This document shows positions 9,201 through 19,300 of a stretch of 64,000 nucleotides of DNA, piece by piece (position 1 is the stretch's first letter; each line of letters starts with the position of its first letter). A program made the position numbers and the translations under genes. Source of the stretch: Hyphomicrobium sp. (lineage in GTDB: Bacteria; Pseudomonadota; Alphaproteobacteria; Rhizobiales; Hyphomicrobiaceae); the NCBI GenBank assembly GCA_013141015.1, contig JABFRT010000001.1, positions 52,828 to 116,827 of the forward strand, given 5' to 3'. The notes beneath the pieces are model-generated. The model saw only the letters and a list, made by a program, of their open reading frames with translations. It did no database searches and was not told the origin of the DNA.

Positions 9201-12200
9201 AACGAATTTCGCCGGCTTAAACGCTGCCGTCGTATGGCACAGCTCACACGGCTGGGCCGTGGCAATGTGGTTGGCGTCTTTTCCGGTTGCCGTCGCGCCG
9301 TTGTGGCAGGTGGCGCAGCCGGTCGTGATGCCCGTGTGGCTGAACGCGGCGGGAACCCAGCCGGTTATCTTGTGGCAGGTTTCGCAAGCCTTCGTGGTCG
9401 GCACGTGCGTTGCTGCTTTGCCGGTCGCAGACTTTCCGTTATGGCAAGACGCGCAATTGCCGGTGATGCCGGTGTGCTTGAACACGGTTGGCTTCAAGCC
9501 GTTTTGACATGGCAGGTTTCGCACGGCTGCGTTGTCGGCAGATGGGTCGCGTGCTTGCCAACGGCCGCTTTGCCGTTGTGGCAAGAGGCGCAATTTCCGG
9601 TAATGCCGGTGTGATTGAACACGGTCGGCTTCCATGCCGCTATGACGTGGCAGGTCTCGCACGGCTGTGCTGTCGGGATGTGACCGGCTTTTTTGCCAAT
9701 GGCATTGGTGCCGTTGTGGCACGACGCGCAATTGCCGGTGACGCCGGTGTGCTTGAACGACGTCGGCAACCAGCCCGTCGTCTTGTGGCAGGTCTCGCAC
9801 GACTGCGTGGCCGGAATATGCGTTGCGCTCTTGCCGGTTGCCGCCGTGCCGTTGTGGCAGCTGCTGCAGTTGTTCGTAATGCCTGTGTGGTTGAACACGG
9901 TCGGCTTCCAAGCAGAAGTCGAATGGCAGGTCTCACACGGCTGCGCTGTTGGCATATGCGTGGCCGTCTTGCCCTTGGCGGTGGTGCCGTTGTGGCACGT
10001 GGTGCAGCCCGTGCTGATGCCGACGTGGTTGAAGAATGACGGACGCCAGCCTGTCGTGGCGTGGCACGTTTCGCAGGCTTGCGTGGTCGGAATATGCTTC
10101 GCGGCCTTGCCGGTCGCCGTGGTGCCGTTGTGGCAGGTGGCGCAACCAGCCACGATGCCGGTGTGAACGAATTTCGCCGGCTTAAATGCTGCCGTCGTAT
10201 GGCACAGCTCGCACGGCTGACTTGTTGAAAGATGGTTTGCGTCTTTACCGGAAGCGGTCATGCCGTTGTGGCAAGTTGCGCACCCGCCAGAGATCCCGGT
10301 GTGACTGAATTTCGCTGGAACCCACCCGTTCGTCGCGTGGCACGCTTCGCATGGCTCGTTGGCCGGTACGTGCGTCCTGGCTTTACCGGTCGCCGTCTTG
10401 CCGTTGTGGCATGCCGCACAGCCTGAGACGATACCAGCATGACTGAAGAAGGCCGGCTTCCATGCGCCTACCGCGTGGCACGCTTCGCATGGCGCTGCCG
10501 TAACAACGTGGAGCGGTCCTTTGCCCGTTGCCGACTTGCCGTTGTGGCAGGTGGCACATCCGTCGGTAATGCCGACATGGGCAAAATGGGTCGGCGCCCA
10601 GGCCGCCGTGTCGTGACAGGTCTCGCACGTCGCGGCCGTAAGCAGATGTCCAGCCTTCTTGCCAACGGCGTTGGTGCCATTGTGGCAGTTGGCGCACGCC
10701 CCGGAAATGCCGGTGTGATTGAATAAAGTCGGCAGCCAACCGGCCGTCGTGTGGCAAACGTCGCAAGCCTGCGTGGCCGGAATATGCGATGCGGCCTTGC
10801 CCGAAGCCGTGTTTCCGTTGTGGCACGTGGTGCAACCCGTCGTGATGCCCTGATGACTGAATTGGGTCGGCTTCCAAGCCGATGTCGTGTGGCACGTCTC
10901 GCACGGTTGAGGAGTTGGCATATGGGTTGCTGACTTACCCGTGGCGCTGACGCCATTGTGGCAACTCAAACAGCTTGACGTGATACCGACGTGATTGAAG
11001 AACGACGGCTTCCAACCCGACGTGAAATGGCAATCCTCACAAGGCTGTACGGTCGCGATGTGACGTTGAGATTTTCCTGTCGCCGTCCGGCCATCATGGC
11101 ACGTCGCACACCCTCCGTTGATGCCACTGTGATCGAAGCTGGTCGGGATCCAACCGGTCGTCGCGTGGCAGGTCTCGCATGGCTTCGAGGTTGGCAAGTG
11201 GACTTGCGGTTTACCTGTGGCGCGGGAACCGTTGTGGCAGGCGGCGCAGCCGTCAACGACGCCGGTATGATCAAAGCGGACAGGTGTCCATGCTGTTGTG
11301 CGGTGACACGTTCCGCATTCCGCCGTCACTGGCGTATGCGCCGCCGGCTTGCCCATCGCCACAGTACCATTATGACAGGTGCTGCACGCGGCATGAGCAT
11401 CGGTATGCTCCATGCGCCGCAGTGTCGTCCACGTCTGGGTGATGTGACAGACATTGCAGGTCGTTGAGGTTGAGGGATGACGCTGCGACTTTCCGCTCGC
11501 GTCAACGCCATTGTGGCAGGTCGAACATTCAGCAGTCACCTGTGAATGATCCATTCGCGCCGGCTTCCATGCCGCCGTCGAATGGCAATCGCTGCACGTC
11601 TCCGATGATTTGATATGTTTGGCTGGCTTGGCCGTACTGCGGATACCACTTGTTCCGCGCAGACTGCCATGGCAGCCGGAACAGAGAGTTGGTGTGCCTT
11701 TGAAAATTGCGCCCGTATGGCAAGTTTCACACGACGCCTTAGCGTGGCCCCCGGTCAAGGGAAACGCCGTGGCATTGTGATCGAAGTTCTGGTCGATGCG
11801 CGTTGCGCCCGCACGCGATGGCGTTGTGATTGCGGAGGCGGGGCCGGAATCACGCGTTTCGGATGCCTCGGGGGGGCCGGATTGGTTTTGCGCCGTGGGC
11901 TTTGATGCCGCCTCTCCGTTTGGCATACCAATGGAGAGGCCTTTATGCACATCTCTTGGCGATGAGCCACGCCCTGTCGATGAACCAGGTGTCAGCGGAG
12001 CAGACGGGACGACGTCAGCCTGCCAGGAATTAGCCGACTGTGCTGCGCCCGGCTGCATACCGCCGAATGCAATCAGCACACACCAAACGGCAACTATGGC
12101 CAGCAAAACAAAGGTAGCCGCGCCCGCGAACGCATTTTTGCGCGCAAGAAGTTTAGCACCAAACCCGGCACGTTCGGATTGCCCCACACCACCCTCTGGC

Positions 12201-12205
12201 GACAC
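6261..12205 (-). CDS. Giant 77-heme multiheme cytochrome c, interrupted by a one-base frameshift
   Basis: Read 12205 to 9494 in one frame (903 residues, 33 CxxCH motifs) and from about 9490 to 6261 in another (44 motifs); joining them gives about 1,981 residues and 77 canonical heme c motifs, plus one CAGACH near the C-terminus. After a GTG start there is one hydrophobic helix (about residues 27-48), a signal or membrane anchor, a low-complexity linker, a head (FPLTGGHAKASCETCH) like the 18-heme neighbour, and then repeats of about 46 residues. Each repeat has two CxxCH motifs plus one His in a GKxxxH context and one in an FxH context, enough for bis-His ligation of both hemes. The frameshift is the loss of one C at about 9495, where a duplicate copy 965 bases away reads CTTCCAAG. 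I infer a periplasmic electron wire. The start is uncertain; the intact state of the gene is unproven. Confidence 0.82.
8221..10151 (-). repeat. 966-bp tandem duplication inside the 77-heme gene
   Basis: Bases 8221-9186 and 9187-10151 are near-identical; I find roughly ten differences by eye, including the single missing C that breaks the frame of the second copy. 966 bases equal 322 codons, exactly seven 46-residue modules (14 heme motifs), so the duplication is in register with the protein modules. Homology continues a short way past 10151 and before 8221, as expected for unequal recombination between modules. Confidence 0.9.
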
Positions 12206-12343
12206 ACGTGATTGCCACAGTGGTTTGGTATGCCGATTCGTTCATTCCAAAAATCATCTGCGCACATCAAAAACTGTGCAATGCAGACGGCGATGCCACA
12301 CCCGGGATTGGTTGGGTGTACAAGTTAGTCCCGAAACGCAGTC

Positions 12344-13726
12344 TCAGCGGCGGATATAGGCAACGCCGAACGTGCTTGTGGTATGGCATGAGCCGCAGTT
12401 CCGTCCGAACAGGCCTCGATGCTTGTCCTGAGATCTATGGCAGCCGTAACAACCCGTTGCGAGGCTGGCCCGCTGCACGTGCTTCTGTTTATGGCAATTG
12501 TAACAACCGGTTTGTGCGTGGCGTCCGGTCAACGCAAAGCGTGTCTTGCCGTGATCGAACGTCGCTCCCTTCCATTTTTCTGCACCATGGCAGCTGCCAC
12601 AGCCGGCGCCGAGACGGCCTTCATGTTCATCTTTTTTGCGATGGCACTCGATGCATGCAGAAGTTGTGTCTTTGTAAAGTTTCGTCTTGTGGCAATCGTC
12701 ACACTTTGCGCTCTGGTGCTTGCCGCGAAGTATAAAGCGCGACTTGTCGTGGTCGAACAGCACGCCAATCTTGAAGCCAGACTCGTTATGACAATTTTGA
12801 CATTCTGGGCCGAGCTTGCCTTTGTGCACATCGTCCTTCTTGTGGCACGTGTTGCAGGCCCTCTCGGGTTTCACCTGCTTGGGCGGCTGCTTGTGACACG
12901 ACTCGCATAGGGCGGCGGTGTGCTTGCCGAGCAATGGGAACTTCGTATCAACATCATGGTCGAACTTCGCTTCGGCCCACGTTTTGGTGGTGTGGCATCC
13001 GTCGCACTTTTGCCCGCGCGCGCCGTTGTGAACGTCCCGCTCGCGGTGGCATTCAGCGCATGCCGTTGGCACACCCTTGTAGCGCTCTCCAGCATGACAC
13101 CTCGCGCATTCGACGGACTTGTGACCGCCCGTAAGCGCGAAATTGGTCTTGCTGTGATCAAAAGCTGTGGTCGATTTCCAGCCCTTGTCGTTGTGGCAGT
13201 CGGCACAGGTCTCGCGCAGTTTGCCGCCATGCACATCATCTTTGCGATGACAGGCGACGCACGCAGTGGGTGCTGTGCGGAACTTCTTGCCGCCGGCATG
13301 GCAAGAGGAGCATGCAACGCCGGTGTGGCGGCCAGCGAGGGCAAAACTCGTCTGTGAATGATCAAACGTCGATGGGTCCAACAGGACAATGTCGGCCTTT
13401 CTGCCCTTGTGGTCGGTGTGGCAATGCCGGCATTCGCTGCTGCTGGCTGCAACCGACTTTCCGTGAAACCGCGTTTTCGTTTTGATGTCTTCGGCGATGT
13501 CCTTGTGGCAATCCAAGCAGAGTTGAGTTTGCCCGGCTTTAGAGAACGACTTGTGGCAGGAATTGCAGTCTTTTTCGAATTTCGCGTGCCCTTGAATGAC
13601 GTCGCCGGGCACCATCAGACGCTCAAACACGCCTTGTGCGGCCGCGGGCATGGAGAGCACGGCAAGCGCCAGCAAAACGCACCAGGCGCAGGCAATCAAC
13701 CGCCAAGAATGGTGCCAAGTGCTCAC
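12344..13726 (-). CDS. 18-heme periplasmic cytochrome c (cytochrome c3-like repeats)
   Basis: I count 18 CxxCH heme motifs in about 460 residues. The GTG at 13726 gives a compact signal peptide (basic start, ACAWCVLLALAVLSM core, cleavage after AAAQ); longer versions reach back to 13822 and would overlap the upstream membrane gene. The first domain resembles GHAKFEKDCNSCHKSF-type cytochrome domains; the rest is a repeated unit of about 62 residues with three hemes each, marked by FDHxKTxFxLTGxH and DDVHxGxLG motifs whose extra histidines can be axial ligands. It lies between the cytochrome b-like gene (about 15 bases upstream) and the 77-heme gene (138 bases downstream). Likely role: relay from the inner-membrane quinol side to the larger cytochrome. 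Redox partners are inferred from order only. Confidence 0.85.
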   Translation of the reverse strand: MSTWHHSWRLIACAWCVLLALAVLSMPAAAQGVFERLMVPGDVIQGHAKFEKDCNSCHKSFSKAGQTQLCLDCHKDIAEDIKTKTRFHGKSVAASSSECRHCHTDHKGRKADIVLLDPSTFDHSQTSFALAGRHTGVACSSCHAGGKKFRTAPTACVACHRKDDVHGGKLRETCADCHNDKGWKSTTAFDHSKTNFALTGGHKSVECARCHAGERYKGVPTACAECHRERDVHNGARGQKCDGCHTTKTWAEAKFDHDVDTKFPLLGKHTAALCESCHKQPPKQVKPERACNTCHKKDDVHKGKLGPECQNCHNESGFKIGVLFDHDKSRFILRGKHQSAKCDDCHKTKLYKDTTSACIECHRKKDEHEGRLGAGCGSCHGAEKWKGATFDHGKTRFALTGRHAQTGCYNCHKQKHVQRASLATGCYGCHRSQDKHRGLFGRNCGSCHTTSTFGVAYIRR

Positions 13727-13740
13727 CGCAGCCAAAGTCC

Positions 13741-14766
13741 TCAATAGAGATGCACTGCTAGGACATGAAGAAGTGCCGCCGCGACAAGCAGAAAGAAAAA
13801 CGGCATGTGGAGATAGTGCCAATAGTTGAACAGGCGCTCGTACAGCCGCACGGTGCCGATCTGCTCGACCATCAGAAAGTAGTAGTCAACCGCTTCATGC
13901 GCTTTGTTGAGTTCGGCGCGCAGCGCCTCCGGTTCGGCGTGAGTTTGAAGCGCAGCGACTGCAATTGTCGTTTCGATATCCGTGTGTGTGGCGCGCTTGA
14001 GCGCTTTGCGGTCGGCGCGGCCGGCCCGGAATTCCAAGCAGCCAATTGGCGTCCGCGTGCGTGTGAGGGCTGCGTCAGCAAGCTGTTTCAAAGCTGTGAT
14101 CGTTCCGGCCGGAATTGCAGAATCGATTGCAATATTGGCTTCGGTTTGTTGGATATTCTTTATGATTTCGGCCACATCCGTGCGCCGCCCATAAAGGCCC
14201 GCATGCAGGCGCGCGTAGATATAGCGCCCAAAAATTCCGCTCACCACCACTAACAGCATTGCCAGCATTGCCACCGAGCCGTTATCCGATTTCATCTGGA
14301 AGCCAGAATGAACGATGACGAGTGCCGGGCCAACAATCCCGAGTATCATGTGGGCGCGGAACCAGCCGGTCACTGTCCCGAGTGAACTCAAGAATTTGGA
14401 GTGCTTGCGCAACGGATATAGTGCCAAGCCGAGCATCATCAGCCCGCCTGTAATGCCGAGATAATAGCCAAGCCCATCCTTCGGACTAAGCTGCCGTTCG
14501 ACAACCTCGCTTCCGCCATATGCCAACATCATTGCAACTGCGGCGCAGAACGCCAATGTCCAGCCCGCCGGGGTCCGGTTCGCATACTGGGGTAGATATT
14601 TTTTGCGGAGTACCGGTTTTGCACGTTCAGACCGGCGGCGCTCGTCGTCCGCAGCATCTTCCCGTGACGCAGTGCCAAGACCACTCCGGGCAACAGCCGC
14701 AATATTTTGCGGGGTGGCTTCGATCTCTTGCGGTTTGCGCGAAGAGCTTCTGTTTGGCAGTACCAT
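13741..14766 (-). CDS. Membrane cytochrome b-like protein
   Basis: A 341-residue protein with a basic cytoplasmic N-terminus and five predicted membrane helices (about 67-86, 100-120, 135-157, 162-185, 314-341). Histidines lie inside or at the edge of helices: RAHMILG and IVHSGF in helix 3, WHYLHMP and LLHVLAVH in the last. This is the arrangement expected for heme b binding in cytochrome b561 or ferric-reductase-like proteins. Between helices 4 and 5 there is a soluble helical segment of about 125 residues. It is the first gene of the cytochrome run on the minus strand and is followed almost directly by the 18-heme gene. I infer that it exchanges electrons with the quinone pool. Family name not certain. 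Confidence 0.72.
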   Translation of the reverse strand: MVLPNRSSSRKPQEIEATPQNIAAVARSGLGTASREDAADDERRRSERAKPVLRKKYLPQYANRTPAGWTLAFCAAVAMMLAYGGSEVVERQLSPKDGLGYYLGITGGLMMLGLALYPLRKHSKFLSSLGTVTGWFRAHMILGIVGPALVIVHSGFQMKSDNGSVAMLAMLLVVVSGIFGRYIYARLHAGLYGRRTDVAEIIKNIQQTEANIAIDSAIPAGTITALKQLADAALTRTRTPIGCLEFRAGRADRKALKRATHTDIETTIAVAALQTHAEPEALRAELNKAHEAVDYYFLMVEQIGTVRLYERLFNYWHYLHMPFFFLLVAAALLHVLAVHLY

Positions 14767-15508
14767 TTGGTGCCCACTGAAGTTTTGACAGCCGTACGCA
14801 GCTTAGGTTCCACTGGCACTGCGAGCATTCTTGAACAACCGCTCAGCAGCCGGCGGCAACGAAAAGTCCGCGCTGCAAAGTCGCAAACACCGGTCTGCGC
14901 CAACATGCCCGCAAATGCCTAATAGGCCGTTAACAGATGACTTGCTGCAGGACAGCCCCGGGCAGGGGCCGCCTGCGGTTTCCCGTTGGATCAGGAATGT
15001 CGGGTGCTCCGGTCCGTGATCAAAGAAGAACAGCGCATAGCATTTGCCCGGCATGAGCGCCGCATTTGGTAGGCACTAAGTGGCAGCCACCGGGGCAATA
15101 GCTACGATCCGCGCGGCGCGCTCAACGAACAGCAGCGAAGGTCAAGGTCTTAATCGGCGCACCGGCGAAATCAAGAACACCATCACCCGTCTGGAACCGC
15201 CGTCCAAATGACCTGCGGCATTGATACTTGTGAATGAGGCCCAGCGGCGGACGGTTGCGGCGCTCGAACGCCCGACACTATCTAGCCGGGTGGCGCCGGA
15301 GTTTGAGGCAAGTCTTGAAACGGCTGCGCGCGCTGTCATGCGCGAGTTGCTGGCGCCAGGAGCAATTCTGATTCCTAGTGGCGTGTTTGCTGCCATCATT
15401 GATAAAGGCGAAGCCGCTGGCCATTGTTTTCGGCTGACGGGCCGGGAAAGCCGGACCCATTGACAAGGTCCGCCTCGAACGATCTGGCTTGCAGTTATAT
15501 TCGTTGAA
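14767..15508. other. Intergenic stretch upstream of the cytochrome operon
   Basis: About 740 bases without a convincing gene. It should contain the promoter of the cytochrome operon at its left end. A short plus-strand frame at 15221-15463 (VNEAQRRTVAALERP onward) looks mildly protein-like but has no known motif or good ribosome-binding site; it could be a gene remnant. Confidence 0.4.
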
Positions 15509-15585
15509 TGGCGCACCCGGTAGGATTCGAACCTACGACCTCTGCCTTCGGAGGGCAGCACTCTATCCAGCTGAGCTACGGGTGC
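15509..15585 (-). tRNA. tRNA-Arg (anticodon CCG)
   Basis: A 77-base cloverleaf on the minus strand. The acceptor stem GCACCCG pairs with CGGGTGC; the D arm contains AGCTGGATAGAG; the anticodon arm is CTGCC-CTCCGAA-GGCAG, giving CCG, which reads Arg codon CGG; the T loop is GTTCGAATC. Discriminator G is followed by an encoded CCA. Confidence 0.97.
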
Positions 15586-15702
15586 ATTGCGGAGCTTCAA
15601 TAGCCCATTCGTGGCCCGCGGGCAAATGGCCCTATTACAGGCCCTATTTCTGGCTCTGCTTGTGAGGCTTTGCGCCCCTCAAAGCTGAGGGCCTTATGAA
15701 AA

Positions 15703-15727
15703 CGGCGAGGAACAGGGCCCCTCGCCG
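15703..15727 (-). terminator. Rho-independent terminator
   Basis: CGGCGAGG and CCTCGCCG form an 8-bp stem with a 9-base loop. On the minus strand it is followed by TTTT, 40 bases after the stop of the small secreted protein gene at 15767. Confidence 0.75.
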
Positions 15728-15766
15728 CAACTGGCAGATGTAAACCAGCCAAAATGACGCTCTGGC

Positions 15767-16108
15767 TTACTTGCAAGGACGCGAGACGACCGTGCACTTG
15801 GCCTTCAGAACCGCGCCCCTCTTGCAGTCAAAACTTTTGCCGCGCGACTTGTCGAAGTTGCCATACGCATCGCCGTAGGCGACGGACGCCTTAGATTCCC
15901 AATCATAGCGGGCGGCGGCACGTGCCTGCGCGGTGCCCTTGCCAAACAGGCCCTGGCCGGTGGCCGAACCGCGCAGCGGTGCCTTGCAGGTCGAGGCGTG
16001 AGCGTGGCGGCGGGCGGCTTCGGCGTCAGGCGTGGCGGCCGTTAAGCCGGCCGTGACAGTCAGCGCTGCTACCGCAGCAAGTGTTGCGAACTTAGCCATA
16101 TTGAACAT
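15767..16108 (-). CDS. Small secreted protein of unknown function
   Basis: A 113-residue protein with a signal peptide (MFNMAKFATLAAVAALTVTA, cleavage near AEA-AR at about 32). The mature part of about 80 residues is basic, with four cysteines (one after the signal, three near the end: DCKRG, KCTVV, RPCK) that may form disulfides in the periplasm, and an Ala/Gly-rich middle (GQGLFGKGTAQARAAARYDWE). The ATG at 16108 was chosen for its AGGGAG ribosome-binding site 6 bases upstream. It is divergent from polA and has its own terminator. I do not recognise a named family; similar short proteins are common in Rhizobiales. Confidence 0.75.
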   Translation of the reverse strand: MFNMAKFATLAAVAALTVTAGLTAATPDAEAARRHAHASTCKAPLRGSATGQGLFGKGTAQARAAARYDWESKASVAYGDAYGNFDKSRGKSFDCKRGAVLKAKCTVVSRPCK

Positions 16109-16350
16109 GGGGAACTCCCTCACTAGAAAAGCTTCTGTCGAAACATTGAAGCGTGCAATGCGTATGACGCCTGCACGTTGAGCCACGCGGGGAGAGCCCT
16201 GTCAACGTTTGTCGGCAACGTTTGTTGCAGGCGCGGTATCGCCCACCCCTGTGGCCAGCCCATGTCGAGCCCATGTCGAGCCAGTGACCAGCCGGTGGCA
16301 CACCGATGACGGGCTGACGTTGCGCACGCCAGCCCCTATAGTCAGGCCCC

Positions 16351-19300
16351 ATGACAGATAAAAAGACCGACCAAACCTCAGATACAACCGTCAAGGCAGG
16401 CCAGTTGACCGGTAACGGCATCACACTGCCAGACGGCGAGCCCGTGCCCGTGATCAAAGGCAGCCACGTTTATTTGATCGACGGATCGGGCTACATCTTC
16501 CGCGCCTTTCATGCGCTCCCGCCTTTAACGCGCCCGTCGGACGGGTTGCCGGTCGGCGCGGTGCACGGCTTTTGCGCCATGCTGTGGAAGCTGCTGCGGG
16601 AGAGCAAGGCGTCTGAAGCGCCAACCCACGTCGCGGTTATATTCGACGCCGGGCGCGAGACCTTCCGCAACAAGATCTACGACAAATATAAAGCGCAGCG
16701 TCCGCCAGCGCCGGAAGAGCTTGTTCCGCAATTCCCGCTGATCCGTGATGCGGTGAAGGCCTTCAACGTCGCGTCCATCGAGCAAGACGGCTATGAGGCC
16801 GATGACCTGATCGCAACCTACGCGCGTGACGTCGTCAAAGCTGGCGGCGACGTGACGATCATATCATCCGACAAGGATCTGATGCAGCTGGTCCGCCCGG
16901 GCGTGGTCATGCTTGACGGTATGAAGAACAAGCGCATTGGCCGCGACGAGGTGATTGAGAAATTCGGCGTGCCGCCTGAAAAAGTCATCGACGTGCAGTC
17001 GCTGGCCGGTGACAGCGTCGACAATGTGCCGGGTGTGCCGGGCATCGGCATCAAGACGGCCGCGGAGCTGATCCACGAATATGGCGATCTCGATACGCTG
17101 CTGGCGAGTGCAGAAAAAATCAAACAGCCCAAGCGCCGCGAAAAGCTGATTGAATTTGCAGACCAGGCCCGCATCAGCCGCGAACTTGTGACGCTCAAGC
17201 AAGATGTGCCGGTCAATGTCGAGATTGAGCGGGCGGGCGTGCAGGAGCCCGACGCCAATACGCTGTTGTCATTCCTGCGGCTGATGGAATTCAACTCACT
17301 CACCAAGCGTTTTGCCGAAGGGCTTGGCGTTGAGGCCCCACCGCCACTTGAAAAGTCGGTTGGTTCCAGCATTTCCCCTCCCCAAACCTCGGCGAAGGGC
17401 GGGGACGCGAAGACCGGCGGCACCGGCACACCGCACGCGGGCGTCGCGCACGCGCATAACGCGCTCGCTAAAATTCCAATCGATCGCAGCAAATACGAAA
17501 CGGTCACCAACACAGCAGACTTGCAAAAATGGATCGATGCCGCCCACGCCGCCGGCCACGTCGCGTTCGACACCGAGACCACGGGCCTCGATAGTCACCG
17601 CGCTGATCTCGTCGGGTTCTCGCTCAGCGTAAAGCCGGGCGCGGCCTGCTATGTGCCGCTCGCCCACACCGACGGCGCGTCTGATTTGTTTGGCGGCGGC
17701 GGTGCGGCTCCCGGCCAAATGCCGCTGCGCGACGCGATTGCACTCATCAAGCCGCTGCTTGAAGACGACGCGGTTCTGAAAATCGGCCAGAACATCAAAT
17801 ACGACATGCTGGTCATGGCGCGCTACGGCATCGCGATCACCCCCATCGATGACACGATGCTGATGTCCTACGTGCTCGACGGCGGGCGCGGCGGCCACGG
17901 TATGGATGATCTGTCGGAACGCCACCTCGGCCATACCTGCATTCCATTCTCATCCGTCATCGAACATGCGCCTGGCGCCAAAAAAGCTGACAAGACCTTC
18001 GCCGGCGTGCCGGTTTCGAAGGCGACTGAATATGCCGCCGAAGATGCCGACATCACCCTGCGTCTGTGGATGAAATTAAAGCCGCGTCTCACAGCTGAAC
18101 GCATGGCCAACGTCTACGAGACGCTGGAACGTCCGCTTATTCCGGTCATCGTGGCGATGGAGCAGGCCGGCATCAAGGTCGACCGCAGCATTCTGTCGCG
18201 TCTCTCCGGCACGTTCTCGCAGCGCGCTGGCCGGCTGGAGGAGGAGGTCTATCAACTCGCCGGTCATAAGTTCAACCTCGCGTCACCCAAGCAGCTCGGC
18301 GAATTCCTGTTCGACACCTTGAAACTTCCGGGCGGCAAGAAAACCAAAACCGGCCAGTGGGAAACCCGCGCCGGTCTACTCGACGATCTCGCCAACAACG
18401 AAGAGCTGCCGGACGACGCGCGCCGCCTCGTCAACACCATGATGGAGTGGCGCCAGCTCACCAAACTGCAATCGACCTACACCGATGCGCTGCCCGCCCA
18501 CATCGACGAGAGCGGGCGTATTCACACCAGCTACGCGCTCGCGTCCACCACCACGGGCCGGCTTGCGTCGTCAGAACCCAATCTGCAGAACATCCCGATC
18601 CGCACCAAAGAGGGCCGCGAAATCCGCACCGCCTTCATCGCCGACCAGGGCATGCAACTCGTGTCCGCCGACTACAGCCAGATCGAACTGCGCGTGCTGG
18701 CTCACATCGCCGATATTCCGCAATTGAAAAAGGCCTTCGCCGACGGCCTCGATATTCACGCCATGACCGCGTCCGAAATGTTTGGCGTGCCGGTCAAGGA
18801 TATGCCAAGCGACGTGCGCCGCCGCGCCAAGGCCATCAACTTCGGCATCATCTACGGCATCTCGGCGTTCGGGCTCGCCAACCAGCTCGGCATTTCCCGC
18901 GAGGAGGCGGGCGACTACATCAAAACCTACTTCGTGCGCTTTCCCGGCATCCGCGACTACATGGACGCGACCAAGAAATTCGCGCACGAACACGGCTACG
19001 TCGAGACGATCTTCGGGCGGCGCATCCATTACCCTGAGATCAACACCAAGAATCCGTCGATGCGCGGCTTCCTCGAACGCGCGGCCATCAACGCACCGAT
19101 CCAGGGATCATCCGCTGACATCATTCGACGCGCCATGATCCGCATGACGCCCGCACTTGAGAAAGCCAAGCTCTCGTCGGCGCGCATGCTGCTGCAGGTC
19201 CACGACGAACTGGTGTTTGAAGTGAAGGACGCCGACACGGCCGCGTTGATAAAAACCGCGCGTCATGTGATGGAAACCGCATCTGAGCCCGCCGTCAAAC

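Noticed and set aside
9096..10166. Further plus-strand frames over the duplicated block
   Set aside because: They are the antisense of the duplicated modules, repeated because the modules repeat.
6261..12205. Regular repeats with short spacing, resembling a CRISPR array
   Set aside because: The period is 138 bases, the repeats are coding with conserved CxxCH motifs, and spacers are not variable; they are protein modules.
15221..15463. 80-codon plus-strand frame
   Set aside because: Slightly protein-like but weak start and no known motif; may be a remnant, not supported as a gene.
15142..15600. Protein-like frame beginning [19 protein letters not shown]
   Set aside because: This is an often-seen false translation of a tRNA-Arg gene; the tRNA at 15509-15585 explains it.
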